DNA from: UBA6244 sp963676875
GTDB lineage: Bacteria; Bacteroidota; Bacteroidia; Bacteroidales; F082
DNA length: 64,000 nucleotides
Assembly (NCBI GenBank): GCA_963676875.1
Contig: OY781436.1
Location: forward strand, 2,232,001 to 2,296,000
Direction of reading: 5' to 3'
Shown: positions 9,410 through 15,982 of the stretch, piece after piece
Numbering within the stretch: the first letter of the stretch is position 1
Layout: each line of letters begins with the position of its first letter
Position numbers and translations under genes: made by a program
The notes under the pieces: generated by a model
Database searches by the model: none
Seen by the model: the letters and a program-made list of their open reading frames with translations, nothing else
Told to the model about the DNA's origin: nothing

Positions 9410-9650
9410 GACGTTCGAGTAAGGAGAAGTTTTTCAAAAGCTCAAAAAATTCGGCCACATCCTTTTCGATGGTCGAAGCATCGGTGTGGTATTTTTTCAG
9501 AAGTGCGGCATTGATTTCTTCTACCGAAAGCTCTTGTTTCATCATTTCAATAATTTCGATGCCCATGGGGTTGGCAGTAAATGATTCGCCGGTAACCGGG
9601 TTGAAAACAAACCCTGAGTCGCTAACGGCAATGTGTTTATTGATTCTCAT
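9390..9650 (-). CDS. PqqD-like small protein (RiPP recognition element fold)
   Basis: 86 residues matching the PqqD pattern: 'GFVFNPVTGESFTANPMGIEIIEMM', a helix region 'SVEEINAALLKKY', then 'IEKDVAEFFELLKNFSLL'. PqqD and related domains are small winged-helix proteins that present precursor peptides to modifying enzymes. No radical SAM enzyme and no HPr kinase partner is adjacent; the overlapping neighbour is an ATP-grasp ligase. It is the first gene of the operon, with 650 bp of repeat-rich noncoding DNA upstream. Family call is good; the client peptide, if any, is not seen. Confidence 0.82.
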   Translation of the reverse strand: MRINKHIAVSDSGFVFNPVTGESFTANPMGIEIIEMMKQELSVEEINAALLKKYHTDASTIEKDVAEFFELLKNFSLLERHETTEN

Positions 9651-9839
9651 TGGTATAAATTTTAGTTAGATCGTATGGCCGAAGCCTCCAATTCAATTGT
9701 TGGATTTGATGGGATGGATTTCATCTTTGTCAAAACCTTCCATTGAAGTTGCAATAATAGAACCATTCCGGCAAGTAAATGTTATGTAATTTTATAAAAG
9801 ATGTATAAGATTTTAAGGTTTTTTGGGGGACAAGGGGGT

Positions 9840-9876
9840 CAAAAGTTCACCGCCGAGGCGCAGAGGACGCAGAGGG
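9840..9876 (+). repeat. Dispersed repeat copy A (TTCACCGCCGAGGCGCAGAG type)
   Basis: Segment beginning AAAAGTTCAC, followed by GCGCAGAGGACGCAGAG. It matches copy B at 10044-10080 with a few substitutions, and its reverse complement resembles copy C at 9988-10031. This purine-rich 'gaggcgcagaggacgcagag' phrase is a commonly seen intergenic repeat in Bacteroidota and other environmental genomes; its function is unknown. Confidence 0.65.
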
Positions 9877-9896
9877 AGAAGGGGGTCGAGGGACTA

Positions 9897-9921
9897 AGAG
9901 CCAAGTACAAAGAGCCAAGTA
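9897..9921 (+). repeat. Direct repeat AGAGCCAAGTA, two copies
   Basis: AGAGCCAAGTA occurs at 9897-9907 and again at 9911-9921, a 14-bp period, followed by AAAAGTTAAAAGTAAAAAGT low-complexity sequence. Confidence 0.7.
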
Positions 9922-9987
9922 AAAAGTTAAAAGTAAAAAGTGACGGAAGTAATAGTGAGCAGTGATTAGTATCAAGCGCCAATCAAT

Positions 9988-10031
9988 TTTCTTTGTGCTT
10001 TCCTTTGTGTTCTTGGTGTCTCAGTGGTGCA
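9988..10031 (-). repeat. Dispersed repeat copy C, inverted relative to copies A and B
   Basis: Read on the minus strand the segment begins GCACCACTGAGACACCAAGA, the same class of 'cac-gag-cac-aga' repeat as copies A and B but in opposite orientation. Together with copy B it forms a loose inverted pair across about 90 bp. Confidence 0.5.
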
Positions 10032-10043
10032 TTTTTGCCGATC

Positions 10044-10080
10044 AAAAGTTCACAGCGGAGGCGCAAAGGACGCGGAGAGA
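10044..10080 (+). repeat. Dispersed repeat copy B
   Basis: AAAAGTTCACAGCGGAGGCG followed by CAAAGGACGCGGAGAGA. It is near-identical to copy A at 9840-9876. A short partial copy (CACGGAGGCGCGGAGGG) recurs near 10140-10156. Confidence 0.65.
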
Positions 10081-10089
10081 GACGAAGAA

Positions 10090-10139
10090 CCACCTTCCCA
10101 ACCTTTCCCACCTTCCCAACCCTTTCCTACCTTTCCCAT
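10090..10139 (+). repeat. Pyrimidine-rich tandem run (ACCTTCCCA units)
   Basis: About 50 bp of degenerate units ACCTTCCCA / ACCTTTCCC in tandem, almost free of purines other than single A residues between units. Low complexity, no coding sense. Confidence 0.65.
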
Positions 10140-10299
10140 CACGGAGGCGCGGAGGGTTGTGCTAAAGCTTTTGTGGAAAAGAATGATGGATCAATGTGAT
10201 CAAATTACCCAAGACATCCGTGTTCCATTTATCACCCATAAGCTAATTCACAAATATGTTTTCCGTATTTTCGCCAAACGAATTTAACTATCTAATCAT

Positions 10300-11703
10300 T
10301 TGACCACCAATCAACCCTCAACGAATCCTGAACGTAAGGTTTTCACCTTGTTTGAGCTGACCAAAAGCATCGAATCGGTGATCGGCAAAACCTATCAGCG
10401 GTCGTATTGGATCAGGGCAGAGATTGCCAAACTCAATTTTTACCCCAAAAGCGGGCATTGCTATCCTGATTTGGTAGAGAAAGAAAATGGAACCACCCTG
10501 GCACAAATCCGGGCTACCATTTGGGCAGGACCATTTCAGTTGATTAACCGTAAGTTTTTGGAAATCACACGTGAAAACCTGAGCGATGGCATGAAGGTGC
10601 TGGTATTGGCCACCGTGGTGTTTCATCCGGTACACGGACTTACCTTGCAGATTTCGGATATCGACCCTTCATTTTCGTTGGGAGAAATGGCGCGCGAACG
10701 CAACGAATCCATCGCCCGGCTCAAAAAAGAAGGATTGTTCGATTTGAACCGAAACCTGTTCTTTCCTCTGCTTCCCAAGCGGGTGGCCATTATTTCGGTG
10801 GAAACCAGCAAGGGCTACCACGATTTTATGAACATCATCGGACACAACGAAAACAAGTACCCGCTGTTTACCATGCTCTTTCCTGCATTGTTGCAGGGTG
10901 CCGGCGCCATTACGTCCATCCGGCAACAGTTGGCGCGCATTAAAAAGGTGATGCATCATTTTGATGTGGTCATCATCATCCGTGGTGGCGGCGGCGACGT
11001 GGGCTTGAGCAGTTTTGATAATTATCAACTGGCTTCGGCGGTGGCTTCCTTTCCGCTGCCGGTAATCAGTGGAATAGGTCATGCCACCAACGAAACGGTG
11101 GTGGAACTGGTGGCGCACAGCAATAAAATTACACCCACCGAAGTGGCCTACTTTCTGCTCGAACGTATCCACCAGTTTGCGCAACGGGTGCAGGATACAG
11201 AGTTTGCCGTTGTGGATTGGGCCGATTCCCTTTTAGAGAAAAATCAGCTATTTTTGGCTTACCTGGCCCAACGTCTGAGCCAACGTACTTCCGGATTGAT
11301 TTCGGATCATCAACACCTGCTCAACCGAAAAGGATGGATATTAGAAAAAACGCTCCAATCCAAAAGTTTTCAGCACAACCTGTATTTGAAAAGACTGTCG
11401 GAACAGTTGGAATCTTCTGTAAATAAAATGTTTACCAACCATTCCGATCAGCTATTCTCTCAAGCCAAAAACCTGACCAAATATGTTCCTCAACAGATCA
11501 GCATTGCCCGGCAAAAGCTGGCCTTGCTGGAGCAAAAAAATCAGCTGCTCGACCCGGTGAATGTCCTGAAAAGGGGGTTTAGCATCACCACCCACAAAGG
11601 CCAATTCATCAGTGATGCCTCGCAACTTGAACCCGGAGAGGAAATGGAAACCCGTTTCTACAAAGGAAAAACCATTAGTGTGATTAAGAAAATTGAGACA
11701 TGA
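10300..11703 (+). CDS. xseA: Exodeoxyribonuclease VII large subunit
   Basis: 467 residues, close to the usual XseA length of about 450. An N-terminal OB fold ('FTLFELTKSIESVIGKTYQRSYWIRAEIAKL', residues about 15-110) is followed by the catalytic core with IIRGGGGDVGLSSFDNY (about 224-240) and PVISGIGHATNETVVELVAH (about 253-272), then a long coiled-coil region. With XseB it degrades single-stranded DNA to oligonucleotides. The start is TTG: an in-frame stop lies at 10285-10287 and no ATG lies between it and the OB fold. xseB follows 88 bp downstream. Confidence 0.95.
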   Translation: MTTNQPSTNPERKVFTLFELTKSIESVIGKTYQRSYWIRAEIAKLNFYPKSGHCYPDLVEKENGTTLAQIRATIWAGPFQLINRKFLEITRENLSDGMKVLVLATVVFHPVHGLTLQISDIDPSFSLGEMARERNESIARLKKEGLFDLNRNLFFPLLPKRVAIISVETSKGYHDFMNIIGHNENKYPLFTMLFPALLQGAGAITSIRQQLARIKKVMHHFDVVIIIRGGGGDVGLSSFDNYQLASAVASFPLPVISGIGHATNETVVELVAHSNKITPTEVAYFLLERIHQFAQRVQDTEFAVVDWADSLLEKNQLFLAYLAQRLSQRTSGLISDHQHLLNRKGWILEKTLQSKSFQHNLYLKRLSEQLESSVNKMFTNHSDQLFSQAKNLTKYVPQQISIARQKLALLEQKNQLLDPVNVLKRGFSITTHKGQFISDASQLEPGEEMETRFYKGKTISVIKKIET

Positions 11704-11791
11704 CAAAAGAGATTGCCATCAAACTGTTTCAAGGATAAGCTTTTATTTAGCAATTTTAAATACAGTTAAAGTACCAACACAGTATAAAAAC

Positions 11792-11992
11792 ATGAAAAAA
11801 CCAACCTATACCGAAGCCCTGCACGAACTGGAAACCATTGTGCAACAGATAGAAAACGAAGAAGTAAGCGTGGATACCTTGTCGGAAAAGGTGAAACGTG
11901 CCGCCTTACTCATCAAAACCTGCAAAGAAACCCTCCAAACAACCCAGGAAGAAGTGGCGCAAATACTAAAAGAATTGAATGAGGAGGACTAA
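11792..11992 (+). CDS. xseB: Exodeoxyribonuclease VII small subunit
   Basis: 66 residues with the XseB signature: 'TYTEALHELETIVQQIENEEVSVDTLSEKVKRA' and a C-terminal helix. I chose the ATG at 11792 (MKKPTYTEAL...), which gives the usual length. The frame can be opened 33 codons earlier, but that extension has no family character and overlaps the end of xseA. XseB is a small helical protein that binds the XseA stalk. Confidence 0.93.
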   Translation: MKKPTYTEALHELETIVQQIENEEVSVDTLSEKVKRAALLIKTCKETLQTTQEEVAQILKELNEED

Positions 11993-12084
11993 AATTGGTT
12001 CTGGTTTTTTCCTCTGGGCAAAAAAATGAAAGTTGCCGAATTTTTTTTACTACGTTTTTTAATTTGGGATGCTGAATTTCTCAA

Positions 12085-13191
12085 CTAAATCATTTTCAAC
12101 ATGTTGATTTCTTTTTCCGTCAAAATGCGGAATTTACCGCGAGGAATATCCTTTTTAGTCAGCCCTGCAAATACCACCCGGTCGAGTTTTTCCACATGGT
12201 AGCCCAGGTGTTCGAAAATACGGCGGACAATGCGGTTTTTACCTGAATGTAATTCAATGCCCACCTCATTTTTGGCCGAAACTCCTTCTACCCAATCAAT
12301 TTTGTCGGGTTTGGCCAGACCATCCTCCAATTCAACACCTTGCAGAATTTGCAACATGTCGTTTTTGGTCAGGGGCTTGTCGAGGGTAACATGATACAAC
12401 TTGCGCACCCCGTGTTTGGGATGGGTCAACCGTTTGGCCATGTCGCCATCGTTGGTAAACAACAGTACTCCCGTGGTATTTCGGTCCAAACGCCCGACAG
12501 AATAAATACGTTCTTTACAAGCACTTTCCACCAGATGCATCACCGTTTTGCGGTCCAATGGATCGTCGGAAGTGGAAATAAAACCTTTGGGTTTGTTCAG
12601 CAGTACATATTGCAATTTTTCCCGTTTCAGGGATTCGCCACCGTAGCGTACCTTGTCATCCGGACCAACTTTTGTGCCCAGTTCGGTAACAATTTTTCCA
12701 TTGATTTCCACTACACCACTTTCAATGAGGCGGTCGGCTTCACGACGACTGCAAATGCCGGCATCTGCCAAAAATTTGTTCAAACGCACGGTAGATTGCA
12801 CCCCTCTGATGGCTTCCGGTTGATCTTCATCACGGTCTTTATTGCGAAAACTACTCTTTTTATAGGGCCGTCCGGTGGGTTTTCCGGTTCCCGGTTTACT
12901 TGTGCCGTAAGGTTTGCGTTTGTCCGAATAACCTTCACCCACAGGTTTGTCAGTCTTGGGATAAGAAGATGATTTTCTGGTTGGTCGCTCCGAACCGGCA
13001 CCATCTTCCGATTTACCATAAACCTTCTTTTTAGGTGGGTCATCAAACTTTCCGCCTGTTTCGCGTTTGGGTTTTGCGTATGACTTTTTCTTGTCGAATC
13101 CACCCGGACGTTTCGCCGAAGCGGGTTTCGATTTTCCTTCTCTTTTTCCGGAGCCTTCCGATGCGCGATCGGTATTTCTTTTTTGGTTCAT
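12085..13191 (-). CDS. 23S rRNA pseudouridine synthase, RluB/RsuA family, with long basic N-terminal extension
   Basis: 368 residues. Residues about 1-130 are a Lys/Arg/Gly/Ser/Pro-rich, presumably disordered tail. An S4 RNA-binding domain (about 134-180, VRLNKFLADAGICSRREADR) and the RsuA-type catalytic domain follow, with the Asp in GRLDRNTTG near residue 232 and 'YVLLNKPKGFISTSDD' before it. Members convert a specific uridine of 23S (RluB, RluE, RluF) or 16S (RsuA) rRNA; the S4 domain and size point to the RluB group. Such long basic tails are common in Bacteroidota homologues. A -7 element 21 bp upstream supports the start. Confidence 0.92.
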   Translation of the reverse strand: MNQKRNTDRASEGSGKREGKSKPASAKRPGGFDKKKSYAKPKRETGGKFDDPPKKKVYGKSEDGAGSERPTRKSSSYPKTDKPVGEGYSDKRKPYGTSKPGTGKPTGRPYKKSSFRNKDRDEDQPEAIRGVQSTVRLNKFLADAGICSRREADRLIESGVVEINGKIVTELGTKVGPDDKVRYGGESLKREKLQYVLLNKPKGFISTSDDPLDRKTVMHLVESACKERIYSVGRLDRNTTGVLLFTNDGDMAKRLTHPKHGVRKLYHVTLDKPLTKNDMLQILQGVELEDGLAKPDKIDWVEGVSAKNEVGIELHSGKNRIVRRIFEHLGYHVEKLDRVVFAGLTKKDIPRGKFRILTEKEINMLKMI

Positions 13192-13211
13192 GGTGAATGA
13201 ATTAGCGGCTG

Positions 13212-13219
13212 CAAAAGTA
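13212..13219 (-). promoter_or_regulatory. Bacteroidota -7 element for the RluB-type gene
   Basis: On the minus strand the bases read TACTTTTG, matching TAnnTTTG, 21 bp before the ATG at 13191. No clear -33 TTTG is present at the expected distance, so only the -7 half is supported. Confidence 0.5.
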
Positions 13220-13239
13220 CAACAAAAGCCAACGCGAAA

Positions 13240-13428
13240 TCAGGAGGTGGTTTTATTGGTAAAAATGGTGTAAGCCACCACCGTAGCCACAAAAAGTCCG
13301 CATAGCCAGAGGGTACACACGGCCAGCCAAATTCGGATGCCGAAAAGTATCAACAGGATGGAAAGCCATATCCAGCCTCCTTTTTTGGAAGATAAAAAAC
13401 CGTGGATTTGGTTCATACTGTTTTTCAT
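13240..13428 (-). CDS. Small two-helix membrane protein
   Basis: 62 residues with two hydrophobic segments (about 18-38 and 38-58, 'GGWIWLSILLILFGIRIWLA', 'TLWLCGLFVATVVAYTIF'). Its ATG overlaps the stop of the yraN-like gene as ATGA at 13425-13428, the usual arrangement for coupled translation, which argues that this small frame is real. No family recognised. The third gene of a cutC - yraN - small protein run. Confidence 0.6.
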   Translation of the reverse strand: MKNSMNQIHGFLSSKKGGWIWLSILLILFGIRIWLAVCTLWLCGLFVATVVAYTIFTNKTTS

Positions 13429-13784
13429 TCCGGGAAAAAAGCCCTTTCAATGTGGTTGATAACGGTTTGCCGTTGGTTGAGTACGATGGCCACGATGTCG
13501 AAACGCACTTCGCAATCCAGGTCATTCACCTGAAGGTACGACTCGGTGGCACGTATCAGAAACGCTTGTTTGCGCGAGGTTACCGCCTCTTCGGGAGGAC
13601 CAAAAAAGTCGGTGCTGCGGGTTTTTACTTCCACAATCACCAGCAGATCACCATCACGGACAATCAAGTCGATTTCGTCGCGCTCGAAGCGCCAGTTGGC
13701 TTCAACAATGGTCAGACCTTTTTCTTCAAGGTATTTCCTTGCCACCAATTCTCCCTTTTTGCCCAATTCGTTATGCCTTGCCAT
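13425..13784 (-). CDS. YraN family (UPF0102) nuclease-like protein
   Basis: 119 residues, the normal length. The restriction-endonuclease-like core is visible: GKKGELVARKYLEEKG, then RDEIDLIVRDG and LLVIVEVKTR, giving the D...E-x-K arrangement. The family has a PD-(D/E)xK fold and is widespread in bacteria; its role is unsettled, with links to DNA processing suggested. The start overlaps the end of cutC by 14 bp and the stop overlaps the next gene. Confidence 0.92.
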   Translation of the reverse strand: MARHNELGKKGELVARKYLEEKGLTIVEANWRFERDEIDLIVRDGDLLVIVEVKTRSTDFFGPPEEAVTSRKQAFLIRATESYLQVNDLDCEVRFDIVAIVLNQRQTVINHIERAFFPE

Positions 13785-14538
13785 GGGTTTTGGTATTCAA
13801 TTCAATAGTTGTCATCAGTCGGCGAATAGCTTCGGCATCAATTTCCTTATGTTGAAAATTGTGGGAAGTACGTCCCATGGAAACGCCCAAGGGTTGATAG
13901 GCCATTTGGCTCGGCAGCATATGGCGTGCACTTACGTGAAATTCACGGGCACCGGTTAATTTTAGCAACTCGCAGATATTGTGTTCTCTGATTCCGGATC
14001 CGGGCATGATGGTCAGGTATTTTCCTGCTTGTTGCACCAGACTTTTTATCAGCGGGGCACCTTCCAAAGCCTTAGGTTTTTGCCCCGAGGTCAGCAGCCG
14101 GTCCACACCCAGATCGATGAGTTGCTCCAAGGCGGTTTTCGGGTTGCGACAAAGGTCGAAAGCCCGGTGGAAAGTCACCGACATGGGTCGTGCCAGCTCC
14201 ATCATTTCTTTGGTAAGCTGTTGGTCGATTTCACCGTCTTTGGTCAGAAAGCCCATCACCACGCCGTTTACACCCGCTGATTTACAAAAAGCGATATCCT
14301 GTCGTATGATGTCCAGTTCGTTTTCCGAATACAGAAAATCCCCGTCACGAGGTCGGATCAGGACATTCACATCAATGGTTAACCTCTTGCGCGTCAGTAA
14401 AATATCTCCCGCAGATGGCGTGGTGCCACCGACTTCCAGATTTTGACATAATTCCACCCGATGCGCCCCACCTTCCTGCGCGTTGATGGCACTTTGCGCC
14501 GAGCCGCAGCACACTTCGATGAGGAGGGGAGATTTCAT
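13771..14538 (-). CDS. cutC: CutC family protein
   Basis: 255 residues, near the E. coli length of 248. TIM-barrel CutC signatures: 'LIEVCCGSAQSAINAQEGGAHRVELC' at the N-terminus, GGTTPSAGDI, 'VLIRPRDGDFLYSENE', VTFHRAFD and LLTSGQKPKALEG. CutC was first linked to copper homeostasis, but its biochemical function is not settled. It lies 9 bp downstream of the MBL gene and overlaps yraN. Confidence 0.93.
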   Translation of the reverse strand: MKSPLLIEVCCGSAQSAINAQEGGAHRVELCQNLEVGGTTPSAGDILLTRKRLTIDVNVLIRPRDGDFLYSENELDIIRQDIAFCKSAGVNGVVMGFLTKDGEIDQQLTKEMMELARPMSVTFHRAFDLCRNPKTALEQLIDLGVDRLLTSGQKPKALEGAPLIKSLVQQAGKYLTIMPGSGIREHNICELLKLTGAREFHVSARHMLPSQMAYQPLGVSMGRTSHNFQHKEIDAEAIRRLMTTIELNTKTHGKA

Positions 14539-14547
14539 GACCTTGGT

Positions 14548-15390
14548 TTATATAAATTCGGCAAGTTTACCCGCTTTTTCCACACGTACACCCTTGGGGG
14601 TATCGGTCAAAGTGCAAGCCTCATGGAACAAATCGTGCTCAAAAAACAAGATATAATTATGTTCAAGCGCTTCCGCATAAAAGCGTTCTTTGTCGTGGAG
14701 GGTTTGCAACGGACGGGTATCGTAGGCCATAATCCAGGGCATGGGAATGTGCGCTGCCGAAGGCATGAGGTCGGCCATGAAAACTACCGTTTTTCCATCT
14801 GCATGGATGTGAGGGATTACCTGTCCGTCGGTATGACCGTTGTACAATTTAAAAGTAATATTGGGAATAAATTCGCCTTCTTCATCAATCAATTTCAGAT
14901 GACCGCTTTCCTGAATAGGTTGAATGTTTTCCTTCAAAAAGGAAGCCTTTTCGCGCCGGTTGGGATTGGTAGCCCATTCATACTGTTGTTTGCTGGTCCA
15001 GTAGGTAGCATTGGGGAAAGCCAGTTGGTATCCGGTTTTGTCGGCATTCCAGGCAACGCTTCCACCACAGTGGTCGAAATGCATGTGGGTAAGAATCACA
15101 TCGGTAATGTCTTCGGGTCGGTATCCGGCTTTTTCAAGAGAATTTTCCAGAGTATCCTCGCCGTTGAGGTAATAGTGGCTCAGCCATTTTTCGTCCTGCT
15201 TGTTGCCGATGCCGTTGTCGATAAGAATTTTGCGATCGCCATCCACCACCAGGAGGCAGCGCATGGCCCAATTGCAGAGATTATTTTCGTCGCAGGGATA
15301 AGTTTTTTGCCACAACACTTTGGGCACCACACCAAACATGGCACCACCATCAAGTTTCAGATTTCCGGTTTCTATGGGATAAAGTTTCAT
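14548..15390 (-). CDS. MBL-fold metallo-hydrolase
   Basis: 280 residues from the ATG at 15388-15390. The zinc motif THMHFDHCGG (HxHxDH) is near residues 98-107, with further His and Asp ligands at 'YNGHTDGQ' and 'VFMADLMPSAAH'. The fold resembles lactonase or glyoxalase II-type hydrolases that act on small molecules; substrate unknown. The frame can be opened to 15606, but that extension shows no domain and lies upstream of a good -7 element (15415-15422), so the short start is preferred. cutC follows 9 bp downstream. Confidence 0.9.
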   Translation of the reverse strand: MKLYPIETGNLKLDGGAMFGVVPKVLWQKTYPCDENNLCNWAMRCLLVVDGDRKILIDNGIGNKQDEKWLSHYYLNGEDTLENSLEKAGYRPEDITDVILTHMHFDHCGGSVAWNADKTGYQLAFPNATYWTSKQQYEWATNPNRREKASFLKENIQPIQESGHLKLIDEEGEFIPNITFKLYNGHTDGQVIPHIHADGKTVVFMADLMPSAAHIPMPWIMAYDTRPLQTLHDKERFYAEALEHNYILFFEHDLFHEACTLTDTPKGVRVEKAGKLAEFI

Positions 15391-15414
15391 AATAATACAA
15401 TTTGGTTGAAAGGG

Positions 15415-15422
15415 CAAAAATA
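15415..15422 (-). promoter_or_regulatory. Bacteroidota -7 element for the MBL gene
   Basis: Minus-strand TATTTTTG (TAnnTTTG), 24 bp before the ATG at 15390. It places the transcription start downstream of the longer reading frame's ATG at 15606. No clear -33 partner. Confidence 0.45.
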
Positions 15423-15982
15423 AAGATAATCCGTGAGGGAGGGAACAACCCGGGTGAAATGATAAAAGAAAGGAATTATGGATGGAGATATTACGGGAGG
15501 CGGCGGTATCAGCCATGGAAAAGTACTCAGGTACAGGAAACAGCACCTTTGTAAAATAGAGGGGCCAAATTCCATCAGAGGTTTTTGGGTATTTGTCATG
15601 ATTCATGCATCAAATCTCGTGTCTGATCAGGTGATAACGGACAATTTGTATTGAATTTAAATTTCGTGCAATGTTCATAGGTGTAGTGTCGCGATTGTTA
15701 TTTGTTTATAGATTTGATTACTTTTGATAGCTTTTTCAAAGGTAGGAAAATTGGATCGGGATGCAGAGCGTGCTAAAATTCCAACCAATTACTTGAATTT
15801 AAGTGTATTAAACATTAGTGCTAATTTTAGAGGGCACGGAGGTATTATAAATATCCGGATAGGATTATGGTTCTGACTTCTTTTGAGCTGATGATCTTGT
15901 TTATTTTGGTAACTTTCTGCCGTTTTTAAATGTAAATCATTTTGTCGTGTAACATATTGCAGCACCCACAAACAACAACCGT
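15423..15982. other. AT-rich intergenic region before the giant PKD gene
   Basis: About 560 bp between a divergent pair. A -7-like TAGATTTG occurs at 15709-15716 on the plus strand but lacks a -33 partner and lies about 265 bp before the giant gene. No convincing small gene, RNA or repeat was seen. Confidence 0.5.

Larger units (their letters stand above)
9651..10299. other. Noncoding interval with dispersed repeats between divergent genes
   Basis: About 650 bp between the start of the PqqD-like gene (minus) and xseA (plus). The part nearest the PqqD-like gene (9651-9800) is plain AT-rich sequence in which I find no convincing -7 element on the minus strand. The middle (9840-10156) is built of repeated segments listed separately. 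Short frames over this block (60-87 residues) translate the repeats and do not look like proteins. Confidence 0.7.

Noticed and set aside
9962..10287. Three overlapping plus-strand frames of 67-87 residues.
   Set aside because: They translate the dispersed repeats and the pyrimidine run and have no protein-like composition.
15391..15606. N-terminal extension of the MBL hydrolase frame.
   Set aside because: It lacks domain character and a -7 element lies within it at 15415-15422.
15709..15716. TAGATTTG as promoter of the giant gene.
   Set aside because: No -33 box at the right spacing and about 265 bp from the start codon; not strong enough to call.
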